Assembly (NCBI RefSeq): GCF_000732725.1
Contig: NZ_JPNB01000001.1
Location: 558,001 to 622,000, forward strand
Direction of reading: 5' to 3'
DNA length: 64,000 bases
From: Kineothrix alysoides
GTDB lineage: Bacteria > Bacillota > Clostridia > Lachnospirales > Lachnospiraceae
Below the pieces are notes generated by a model. It saw nothing but the letters and a program-made list of their open reading frames with translations, did no database searches and was not told where the DNA came from. This document shows, piece by piece, positions 25,942 to 34,278 of the stretch; position 1 is the stretch's first letter, and each line of letters opens with the position of its first letter. The position numbers were made by a program, and so were the translations under genes.

Positions 25942-27275
25942 GCGGAATCATCGAACAGGAACGTTATACCTGCGCCATCGGCGCACTGCAAAGTGTGGTA
26001 GCTATTCCGAAAGCCGTGCCGATTCTTCATTCAGGTCCCGGCTGCGGCAATATGATTCAGGGGTTTTTCGAGCGCTCCACGGGTTATGCGGGAGGAAACA
26101 CTTCTCCGTGTACAAATTTCAGCGAGAAAGAGGTTGTATTCGGTGGAATGGAACGCTTAAGGGAAATCGTATCCAATACGTATAAGGTGCTGGATACCGA
26201 CTTGCAGGTGATTCTGACAGGATGTACCGCCGGTATCGTGGGCGACGATGTGGAGTCTCTGGCAGATGAATTCAGGGAGTTGGGAAAGCCTATCGTATCC
26301 GTGGAAACGGCAGGCTTCAAATGCAGTAATTTCGAGTCACACAGCCTTGTGGTGAACGCGATCCTCGACCAATACGTCAGCAAATTCGAGGATGAGAACC
26401 CGGTGCGCAGCGAAAAGAACACGGTAAATCTTTTTGCCTCTCTTCCCTACCAGGACCCTTTTTGGAAGGGGAATTTGAGAGAATATAAGAGGCTTTTGGA
26501 GGGAATCGGATTAAAAGTACATATTCTTTTCGGACCGCAGTCGGAGGGCGTGGAGGAATGGAAGAGGATTCCCAGAGCGAATTTCAACATTCTCGTGTCT
26601 CCCTGGTACGGACTTCCCATCGCAGAGCATTTGGAAAATATATATGAACAGCCTTTTACGCGCTTTCCGAACGTACCGATAGGAGCCAATGAAACGGAGC
26701 GTTTTCTGCGTCAGGTCATTAACTTTGCTAAAGGGCAGGGTACACAGATAGACGAGGAGGCGGCGGAGGAATTCATAAAGAAGGAGCGAGAGGCCTACTA
26801 TGAGGAAATCGATAATCTTGCCACTTTCCTGCTGGAATTCCGCTATGGACTTCCGAACCATGTACATATTTTGCACGATGCAGGATATGTGGTGGGACTT
26901 TCCAAATTTTTGCTCCATGAGGTCGGTATTGTTCCAAAGGAGCAGTTTATTACGGATAATACGCCTGAAAAGTTCAAGGAACAGATAGTGACGGAACTTA
27001 GAAGTACTTCGGAGAAACGTGAGATTCCGCTCACCTTCGAACCGGATGCAGGTAAGGTTCAGGATGCGATACGCGCCCTAAGCCATCAGGGAAGAGGCTT
27101 GATCATAGGAAGCGGCTGGGATAAGGAGCTTGCGAGGGAAAAGGACTACGATTTTCTGTCTGCAGCAGTGCCTACGCCGTACCGGCTTGTGCTTACGACA
27201 AATTACGTAGGTTTCTCCGGCGGTCTCAGAGTTATTGAAGATATTTATGACAGGGTACTGTCGACATATCGGTAA
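25938..27275 (+). CDS. Nitrogenase-like component 1, beta (NifK-like) subunit
   Basis: 445 aa. It starts at GTG 25938 behind AGGAGGT and overlaps the alpha subunit by 4 bp. The P-cluster Cys set of NifK is present: C12 (RYTCAIGAL), C36 (HSGPGCGN) and C96 (LTGCTAGIVGDD). It lacks the long N-terminal extension of molybdenum NifK. It would pair with the alpha subunit as a heterotetramer. The late segment YRLVLTTNYVGFSGGLRVIEDIYD is typical of the family's C-terminal end. Confidence 0.85.
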   Translation: MSGIIEQERYTCAIGALQSVVAIPKAVPILHSGPGCGNMIQGFFERSTGYAGGNTSPCTNFSEKEVVFGGMERLREIVSNTYKVLDTDLQVILTGCTAGIVGDDVESLADEFRELGKPIVSVETAGFKCSNFESHSLVVNAILDQYVSKFEDENPVRSEKNTVNLFASLPYQDPFWKGNLREYKRLLEGIGLKVHILFGPQSEGVEEWKRIPRANFNILVSPWYGLPIAEHLENIYEQPFTRFPNVPIGANETERFLRQVINFAKGQGTQIDEEAAEEFIKKEREAYYEEIDNLATFLLEFRYGLPNHVHILHDAGYVVGLSKFLLHEVGIVPKEQFITDNTPEKFKEQIVTELRSTSEKREIPLTFEPDAGKVQDAIRALSHQGRGLIIGSGWDKELAREKDYDFLSAAVPTPYRLVLTTNYVGFSGGLRVIEDIYDRVLSTYR

Positions 27276-27341
27276 AAGGGAAGAAGGTTGAATAAAAATG
27301 CGTATTCAGCTATTGATTTGAGTGCGCGTCGCAACGCGCAG

Positions 27342-27683
27342 ATGGGTATAAAGATGAGAATTGCCTTTGCCAGCACTGACGGTACATGGGTGGATCAGCA
27401 TTTCGGAAGCGCCCGCTATTTTCAGGTCTTTGACTTAAATGAGGAAGCATGTGAATTTGTAGAAGACCGCCGGACAGAAAGCTACTGCCGCGGCAATTGT
27501 GAGGGTGGTTTCGAGCATTTGCTGAAGGCGCTTAACGACTGCGATGCCATTTTCGTCGTGAAAATTGGTCAGGGAGCTGCTGCGTTTATGATTAGTCATG
27601 GAAAACGGGTATTTGAGGCATATGGTCCCGTGAAGGAAATTTTAGATAAGCTTTTAAAAGAAGGTTTGCTGGAGGAGAGGTGA
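27342..27683 (+). CDS. NifX/NafY-type cofactor-binding protein
   Basis: 113 aa from ATG 27342 (109 from ATG 27354). The body MRIAFASTDGTWVDQHFGSARYFQVFDL is the start of the dinitrogenase iron-molybdenum cofactor domain, which carries NifB-co or FeMo-co between assembly proteins. An in-frame TTG at 27288 adds 18 residues that do not match the family and contain a perfect hairpin sequence (27323-27340), so I do not favour it. ESYCRGNCEGG gives two Cys not usual in NifX. It sits between the K subunit and NifB, so it probably shuttles the cofactor. Confidence 0.75.
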   Translation: MGIKMRIAFASTDGTWVDQHFGSARYFQVFDLNEEACEFVEDRRTESYCRGNCEGGFEHLLKALNDCDAIFVVKIGQGAAAFMISHGKRVFEAYGPVKEILDKLLKEGLLEER

Positions 27684-27687
27684 GAAT

Positions 27688-28563
27688 ATGGCAAAGAGCT
27701 TCGATGAATTAGCTGCGGCGCATCCCTGTTTTGCGGTAGGCGCAAAAGTAAATAAAGGCAGAGTACACCTTCCGGTTTCTCCGGGGTGTAACATTCTTTG
27801 CCGTTTCTGCGACAGGAAGATTAATGATGTGGATGTCCGTCCGGGAGTGGCAGCAACGATCATTACCCCCGAAGAAGCCGTAGAGGTGGTGCGAAAGGCG
27901 GTAGAGCTATGTCCCGATATTACGGTGGCAGGAGTGGCAGGTCCCGGGGATACTTTGGCTACACCATATGCGCTTGAAACTTTCCGTCTGATTAAAAAAG
28001 AATTTCCCGACATTATCAAATGTATGAGTACCAACGGTCTTCTTTTGCCGGAATATCAGCAGGATATTATCGATGTAGGAATCGATTCCCTCACCGTTAC
28101 GGTCAATGCGGTGGATCCGGCAATTCAGGCACAGATTTGCGGAGGAATCACATATAAAGGAAAAAGGTATGAAGGATTGGAGGCAGCCGAAATATTGATC
28201 CGCAATCAGCTTAGCGGCATTAAGGCCGTTTCGGATGCGGGAGTTACGGTAAAGGTGAATACGGTGCTCATACCGGAAATCAATGCTGACCACGTGGAAA
28301 CGGTAGCTAAAACGGTTTCGGAAGCGGGTGCAAAAATTTACAATATCATTCCGCTCATTCCCCAGCACGAGTTGAATTGGTGTTCGGCTCCTGACTGTAG
28401 ATTGCTTAGTGAGGTCAGAGGTCTTGCGGAGCAATATATCAATGTATTCCGCCATTGCCAAAGATGCCGCGCCGATGCGGCGGGCATACCCGGAGGGGAA
28501 GATTTCTCCAAGCTGATTTATATAAGGCCCGTTGTGCAGGAAAATACATTTTCTCACGGTTAA
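27688..28563 (+). CDS. nifB: NifB-type radical SAM cofactor-biosynthesis enzyme
   Basis: 291 aa. The radical SAM [4Fe-4S] motif Cx3Cx2C is C34-C38-C41 (SPGCNILCRFC). The NifB-specific HPC (C14) near the N-terminus and the C-terminal HCQRCRADAAG are present, supporting the two extra clusters that NifB fuses into the carbide-centred 8Fe core. It is the short form without the fused NifX domain, which is encoded separately just upstream. There is no NifE/NifN scaffold in the window, so the core made here may be used directly, as proposed for methylthio-alkane reductase. Confidence 0.9.
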   Translation: MAKSFDELAAAHPCFAVGAKVNKGRVHLPVSPGCNILCRFCDRKINDVDVRPGVAATIITPEEAVEVVRKAVELCPDITVAGVAGPGDTLATPYALETFRLIKKEFPDIIKCMSTNGLLLPEYQQDIIDVGIDSLTVTVNAVDPAIQAQICGGITYKGKRYEGLEAAEILIRNQLSGIKAVSDAGVTVKVNTVLIPEINADHVETVAKTVSEAGAKIYNIIPLIPQHELNWCSAPDCRLLSEVRGLAEQYINVFRHCQRCRADAAGIPGGEDFSKLIYIRPVVQENTFSHG

Positions 28564-28606
28564 GAAATGATCATAGGATGCATTTCAGGAAAGGGGGTGG
28601 TGGCAC

Positions 28607-28861
28607 ATGGAATGTGAGTGTAGTATCCCGGACTGTTGCAGCACTTTAAAAAGAAAAGGAGAATTATTATGTCAGAGGAAACAAAAAAGGCGGCATACCG
28701 GTTTGACACCCAGAAGGTCAGAGCGGGATATGAGCCGAAGGATCACAAATATGCGGTATCGCCGCCTATTTACCAGACTGCATCTTATGACTTTCGAGAT
28801 GTGGAGAATGCGAAGAACTTATTCAGCTTTAAAGAACAGGGATTCCTATATACCCGTGTAG
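28607..28861 (+). CDS. Cys-rich upstream frame overlapping the OAH sulfhydrylase gene
   Basis: ATG 28607 follows a strong AAGGGGGTGG site. The first 22 codons hold five Cys (MECECSIPDCC, then Cys 22). The frame then runs for ~190 bases inside the sulfhydrylase gene, out of frame, to 28861 (84 codons in total); beyond codon ~20 it looks like a shadow. It is therefore better seen as a regulatory upstream frame that tests Cys supply and affects the start at 28669 than as a real 84-aa protein. Ribosomes reading it would cover the sulfhydrylase ribosome site. A chance frame is possible, but the strong ribosome site argues against it. Confidence 0.45.
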   Translation: MECECSIPDCCSTLKRKGELLCQRKQKRRHTGLTPRRSERDMSRRITNMRYRRLFTRLHLMTFEMWRMRRTYSALKNRDSYIPV

Positions 28862-29991
28862 GAAATCCTACGGTAGCAGTGTTAGAGGAGCGAGTGCGGG
28901 TGTTAGAAGGAGCTGCTGCAGCCATCGGCGTGGCCTCGGGGATGGCGGCTATCAGTTACACGCTGCTTAATCTTGCCGAGGGGGGCGGAAGAATACTGAC
29001 TTCTCCTTTCCTATATGGAGGCAGCGCCGACAGCTTCAAGAAAATTTACCCCAAATTCGGTATTCACTTCGATATCGCCAAGAACCTGGAGCATCCGGAG
29101 AAGCTGGGAGAAGAAATATGGCCTGATACAAAGGCTATCTATATCGAGAGCATCAGTAATCCGAATACGGTATTGCTTGACCTTGATGCTATATCCAAGG
29201 TAGCGCACGAACACGGTATTCCGGTAGTGGTGGACAATACGGTGGCGACTCCGTATCTGTATCATCCTTTTGCACACGGCGCAGATATTGTCGTATACTC
29301 CGCTACCAAGGGCTTGAGCGGACATGGAAATCTCATTGCAGGCCTTATTCTGGAAAGCGGAACATTCGATTACAAAACGGAAAAGTTCCCGCAATTTTCT
29401 GAAAAGTATTATACCCTCAGAGACGAGAGCGGTACATACAGAAGCTTTCCGGAGGTATTTCCGGAAGCGCCCTTTACCGCCAGAATACGGTTTAATTATC
29501 TGAATTACTTCGGGGCGGCACTTTCTCCTTTCGATGCATATCTTTCCATCGTTGGTCTCGAAACACTCTCGGAGCGCCTCTCCAAGCAATCGGAGAACGC
29601 GCATAAGCTGGCATTATATTTATCCTCCAACGAAAAAGTAGAGTGGGTAAGGTATCCAGCGCTGGAAGAAAGTCCTTACCATCAGCTTTATAAGCGAGAC
29701 TTTGAGAAGGGTGCAGGCGGACTTCTTTCCTTTGGTTTCAAAGGAAATGAGAAGCAGAAGGAAGCCTTTTTAAATGCGATAGAGCTGTTCCATTACCATG
29801 TGAACATCGGCGATGCCAGATCGCTGATCGTTAATTCCCCGCAGACCACCCATGGGGAACTTGATGATCAGGAAAAGGCGGCGGCCGACATACCGGAAAA
29901 TCTGATTCGCATTTCCGCGGGGTTAGAGGATTCTGATGATTTGATTGCTGATTTGGAGCAGGCGTTCCAAAAAGCATTTTCCATAAACTAG
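28669..29991 (+). CDS. metY: O-acetylhomoserine sulfhydrylase
   Basis: 440 aa PLP enzyme, longer than MccB and with the insertion characteristic of O-acetyl-L-homoserine aminocarboxypropyltransferases (YYTLRDESGTYRSFPEVF). The PLP lysine is K214 in SATKGLSGHGN. It replaces the acetate of O-acetylhomoserine with sulfide or methanethiol to give homocysteine or methionine. It sits between NifB and the importer: exactly the enzyme needed to capture methanethiol released by a C-S reductase. AAGGAG precedes ATG 28669. Confidence 0.88.
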   Translation: MSEETKKAAYRFDTQKVRAGYEPKDHKYAVSPPIYQTASYDFRDVENAKNLFSFKEQGFLYTRVGNPTVAVLEERVRVLEGAAAAIGVASGMAAISYTLLNLAEGGGRILTSPFLYGGSADSFKKIYPKFGIHFDIAKNLEHPEKLGEEIWPDTKAIYIESISNPNTVLLDLDAISKVAHEHGIPVVVDNTVATPYLYHPFAHGADIVVYSATKGLSGHGNLIAGLILESGTFDYKTEKFPQFSEKYYTLRDESGTYRSFPEVFPEAPFTARIRFNYLNYFGAALSPFDAYLSIVGLETLSERLSKQSENAHKLALYLSSNEKVEWVRYPALEESPYHQLYKRDFEKGAGGLLSFGFKGNEKQKEAFLNAIELFHYHVNIGDARSLIVNSPQTTHGELDDQEKAAADIPENLIRISAGLEDSDDLIADLEQAFQKAFSIN

Positions 29992-30008
29992 TTGAGGAGG
30001 GAAAAGAT

Positions 30009-31064
30009 ATGACGATAGGAAAGAAAAGCAGTGCTGTTGTTTCACTTATTTTGGCCGGTGTGCTGGGACTTACCGCTTGCGGAGCGAAGGAGGCGGCGGT
30101 GACAGAAACGTCTGCATCTGCAGAAACGGCAAAGACGGAATACAAATATGGGAAGATAGATATTCCCGGCAAGGATGGAGCACTTTGCGGTGCACCGATC
30201 TATATTGCTTATGAAAAAGGATTTTTTGCGGAGGAGGGCTTTGATGTAAATCTGATTTCTGCCGATACCGAAACGCGAAAAATCGGGCTAAATAACGGAA
30301 CAATTCCGATAGTAAACGGAGACTTCCAGTTCTTTCCCTCCATCGAGGAAGGGGTGAAGGTGAAGGTGGTCGACGGGCTTCATTACGGATGTATTAAATT
30401 CGTGGTTCCTAACGATTCTCCCATACAGACTGTGGAAGATTTCGCCGGAAAGAAAATCGGTGTTGACGAAATTGGAGGAACGCCCCATCAGGTTGCCAGC
30501 GTATGGCTGGAAAAAGCAGGAATTTCCGCAGATCCTCAGGATGGCGATGTGACCTTTCTGCCATTCTCCGACGGTAATCTGGAGTTGGAGGCGGTAAAGA
30601 GCGGAGAGATAGACGTAGCGGCTCTTTGGGATCCGCTGGGTTCCATCGCAGAGAAGAGCGGGGAATACAGGGTAGTGTTCGACCTTTCCACAGACCCTGC
30701 TTTTGCCGGAAAGTATTGCTGCTTCCTCTATGCATCTTCTAAGGTGCTCGAGGAGAACCCTGACGAAATCGCGGCACTGCTAAAAGCTTACAGGAAGGCG
30801 CAGGACTGGATTGCGAAGAATCCTAAGGAGGCGGTAGATATTATTTCGGATAAGAAATATTCAGCTATTGACGATAAGGAACTGGCACAGGAGCTTATCG
30901 TAAGCTATGCTTATCCCTCCACAGAGGACAGAGCGAATGGAACAGCCAAAATAGAAGAGGATGTAAAGTACTTTGTAACGGAACTTAAAAATATCGGATA
31001 CTTAAAGACGGAGGATGCGGATGCATTTGCTGCGGAAATCTTTCAGAAGGTAGATGTGGATTAA
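30009..31064 (+). CDS. Ssu/Tau-type ABC substrate-binding lipoprotein
   Basis: 351 aa. The lipoprotein signal ends at LTAC (Cys 24). The NMT1/SsuA-like periplasmic-type fold is seen in PIYIAYEKGFFAEEGFDVNLI, then VEDFAGKKIGVDEIGGTPHQVASVWLEKAG, and SGEIDVAALWDPLG. Relatives bind nitrate, sulfonates, taurine or thiamine precursors. In this operon an organosulfur compound is the logical cargo (inference). GAGGAGGGAAAAG precedes the ATG. Confidence 0.87.
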   Translation: MTIGKKSSAVVSLILAGVLGLTACGAKEAAVTETSASAETAKTEYKYGKIDIPGKDGALCGAPIYIAYEKGFFAEEGFDVNLISADTETRKIGLNNGTIPIVNGDFQFFPSIEEGVKVKVVDGLHYGCIKFVVPNDSPIQTVEDFAGKKIGVDEIGGTPHQVASVWLEKAGISADPQDGDVTFLPFSDGNLELEAVKSGEIDVAALWDPLGSIAEKSGEYRVVFDLSTDPAFAGKYCCFLYASSKVLEENPDEIAALLKAYRKAQDWIAKNPKEAVDIISDKKYSAIDDKELAQELIVSYAYPSTEDRANGTAKIEEDVKYFVTELKNIGYLKTEDADAFAAEIFQKVDVD

Positions 31065-31095
31065 GCGTTTATAAGCTTATTTTGGAGGAAAAAAG

Positions 31096-32193
31096 GTGAG
31101 TATATTAAAACAACGAGCGATACGATTGGCAAATAGCTCTTATGTTCAAAAGGATGCTTTGCCGTCACGGTTCAAACCGGGACGGCAGGGCGGGAACTAT
31201 ACACCTGCCATAGCATCATATATCGGTCTGTCTGCCATTTCACTTTCGGGATTTTTCATAGCGTTACTTGTGAATTTATTTTTTAGGCAGACGGCAGAAG
31301 CGGACATTAATACATATCCGCTTGGCTCTTCTATTTCCCTTACCGCTGATGAGGCGTATCGCTTCGTTCTGGCAGTACTGATACTCATCTATGGAGTGGC
31401 GGCAGTTTATTCTTTTTGGAGAGAGGAGCGCAGAAAGCAGTTCTTAAGCCGGGTGCCGTTCCGCTTTGTCATAGGCCTTGCATTATCATTATGGGATATT
31501 TTGGGAACGAAGCTTTTGCTTTTACCCCAGCCGTTCTTTCCCGGGCCATCGAGAATAATAGAATCCTTTCTGATGGAGGGAGACTATATTCTGCAAAATA
31601 CGCTGTATTCTTTGCGGCTTTTTACCGTGGGATTCACGCTGGGCGTGGCTTTTGGCGTAGGAACGGGGATTCTGATCGGCTGGTTTCCGAAAATCTACTA
31701 TTGGGTATACCCTGTCCTGAAAATTACCGGAGTCATTCCGGCGGTGGCATGGATGCCCTTTGCCTTGACACTTCTTCCTACACCTTTTTGGGCGGCAGCC
31801 TTTTTGATCGTTATATGTGCATGGTTTCCGGTGGCGTTTTTGACAGCGCAGGGCATTGCCAGCACACCTAAGATTAATTTTGAAGTGGCGCAGACCTTAG
31901 GGGCGAAGACACCGTATCTTGTCCTGCATGTGGCAATACCTCATGCGATGCCTCAGATTTTTACCGGCATATCCTCAGCTAACGGCTTTGCGTTTACAAC
32001 GCTCGTTATGTCCGAGATGCTGGGGCAGCCGGGAGGGCTGGGCTATTATATCAACGCCTCTAAGGTTTGGTCGGCATATTACAAGGTGTTTGCGGCAATT
32101 ATCGTTATGGCAGTTTTGTTTTCCGCCATCATGAAGGTAATCGGAGCAATACAAAGCCGCGTTTTGCGGTGGCAGAGGGGGCTGGTAAAATGA
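31096..32193 (+). CDS. Ssu-type ABC permease
   Basis: 365 aa from GTG 31096, preceded by GGAGGAAAA. There are two membrane helices in the first ~110 residues, then the usual BPD permease core with the EAA loop (INFEVAQTLGAKTPYLVLHVAIPHAMPQIFTG). It is ~100 residues longer at the N-terminus than typical SsuC. It overlaps the ATPase gene by 4 bp. Confidence 0.86.
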   Translation: MSILKQRAIRLANSSYVQKDALPSRFKPGRQGGNYTPAIASYIGLSAISLSGFFIALLVNLFFRQTAEADINTYPLGSSISLTADEAYRFVLAVLILIYGVAAVYSFWREERRKQFLSRVPFRFVIGLALSLWDILGTKLLLLPQPFFPGPSRIIESFLMEGDYILQNTLYSLRLFTVGFTLGVAFGVGTGILIGWFPKIYYWVYPVLKITGVIPAVAWMPFALTLLPTPFWAAAFLIVICAWFPVAFLTAQGIASTPKINFEVAQTLGAKTPYLVLHVAIPHAMPQIFTGISSANGFAFTTLVMSEMLGQPGGLGYYINASKVWSAYYKVFAAIIVMAVLFSAIMKVIGAIQSRVLRWQRGLVK

Positions 32194-32975
32194 GCAGGGA
32201 TATTCTTTTTGAAATTGAAGCGGTGGACCGTACCTATGTGGATGCCAATGACAACATGGTGGAAGCGCTTAAAAATATAAACCTTTCTATTAACAAGGGA
32301 GAGTTTATTTCCATCATCGGTCCTTCCGGCTGTGGCAAGACCACCCTTTTACGGCTTCTTGCAGGTCTGGATGTGCCGGAATCGGGGAAAATCCGGCTAA
32401 GCGGAGAAGAAATTGGAGGGCCCGACCCGACCCGGGGGTATGTGTTCCAGCAAAGCAGTCTGTTCCCCTGGTTGACGGTGGAAAAAAACATTGCCTCCGG
32501 CTTAATGGCGAGAGGGGTGTATAAGCAGAGAAAGGATGAAATTGCGGGGTACATAAAGCTGATCGGGCTTAACGGCTTTGAAAAGACCTACCCCCATCAG
32601 ATTTCGGGAGGAATGGCACAGCGTGTGGCGATTGCCAGGGCGCTGATCAATCATCCGGTGGCGCTTCTTATGGATGAGCCGATGGGAGCCTTGGATGCCT
32701 TTACGAGGGCAGATTTGCAAGATAAGCTTTTGGAGCTTTGGCGGGAGAACGATACCACCATGATTTTGGTAACACACGATGTAGACGAGGCGCTTTATCT
32801 GAGTGACAGAGTTGTTATCATGTCGCCCAGACCCGGCAGGATAAGCGAAGTTTTGAATATTTCGCTGTCAAGACCAAGGCAGCGGAGCAGCGCGGATTTT
32901 ACGGCGCTGAGAAACAGTATTCTCGAAAAGCTGCATCTGGTCAGTGAAATACAACAACCAGAATATACAATTTAA
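32190..32975 (+). CDS. Ssu-type ABC ATPase
   Basis: 261 aa. Walker A is GPSGCGKTT, the Q-loop region is YVFQQSSLFPWLTVEKN, the signature is ISGGMAQRVAIARAL, and Walker B is LLMDEPMGALD. The Q-loop sequence is typical of nitrate/sulfonate/taurine importers. ATG 32190 overlaps the permease stop codon. The next gene, nitrogenase-like NifH, starts 12 bp after it, which links uptake with the reductase. Confidence 0.88.
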   Translation: MSRDILFEIEAVDRTYVDANDNMVEALKNINLSINKGEFISIIGPSGCGKTTLLRLLAGLDVPESGKIRLSGEEIGGPDPTRGYVFQQSSLFPWLTVEKNIASGLMARGVYKQRKDEIAGYIKLIGLNGFEKTYPHQISGGMAQRVAIARALINHPVALLMDEPMGALDAFTRADLQDKLLELWRENDTTMILVTHDVDEALYLSDRVVIMSPRPGRISEVLNISLSRPRQRSSADFTALRNSILEKLHLVSEIQQPEYTI

Positions 32976-33845
<870 letters not shown>

Positions 33846-33851
33846 TTAATG

Positions 33852-33903
33852 AAGCGACTGTTCGCTGGCTGTTATATCATGTGCCTGCAAACAGTCGCTT
33901 TTT
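33852..33903 (+). terminator. Intrinsic terminator of the sulfur operon
   Basis: An 11-bp perfect stem (33852-33862 / 33890-33900) with a 27-base loop, ending in a run of T. It lies directly after the NifH-like gene and marks the end of the run that begins at the 16.84-kb promoter. Confidence 0.85.
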
Positions 33904-34104
33904 CTAAATCAGGAAATGATAAATCCAATTGACAAGTAGACAGGATTAGAATTAAACTGGTATACATAAAACAGTAAATAATGGCGGAGTCTGGCATTTT
34001 AGTAAGAAACAGGCTGAAGAAATAAAATCTTTGAACGTAAACTGTGCTTGAGAGGCGCGGGAAATCTTAAGGAAAGCCTCAGGACTTCAGAAGGTGTGAA
34101 TGAA

Positions 34105-34278
34105 ATGATACCGAACGATCCGGTAATGTTAGTTAGTTACGTGAATATGAAGCTGCGTGATTTTTATGAGGACTTGGACAGGCTGTGCGAGGACCTCGAT
34201 ATAGACAAATACGAGTTGGAAGAAAAGTTAAAATCCATAGAATATTATTATAGTAAGGAGAGAAACCAATTTGTCTGA
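34105..34278 (+). CDS. DUF4250 family protein
   Basis: 57 aa. MIPNDPVMLVSYVNMKLRDFY is the defining start of DUF4250, and the ending KERNQFV also fits. Function is unknown; it is a common small protein of Clostridia. ATG 34105 has AGAAGGTG upstream; an in-frame start at 34048 lacks conservation. It overlaps the following ferredoxin gene by 8 bp. Confidence 0.85.
   Translation: MIPNDPVMLVSYVNMKLRDFYEDLDRLCEDLDIDKYELEEKLKSIEYYYSKERNQFV

Noticed and set aside
24466-27275. True nitrogen-fixing nitrogenase
   Set aside because: No nifEN, nifV or molybdenum-uptake genes in the window, the cofactor His is not visible, and all neighbours belong to sulfur metabolism.
28669-28861. C-terminal part of the Cys-rich frame as a real 84-aa protein
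   Set aside because: Beyond the first ~20 codons it lies out of frame in the OAH sulfhydrylase gene and has arginine-rich, non-family sequence; only the Cys-rich start is kept as a candidate regulatory frame.
33929-33966. Promoter with TTGACA at 33929 for DUF4250 and the RACE gene
   Set aside because: No acceptable -10 box at 16-18 bp; left unassigned.
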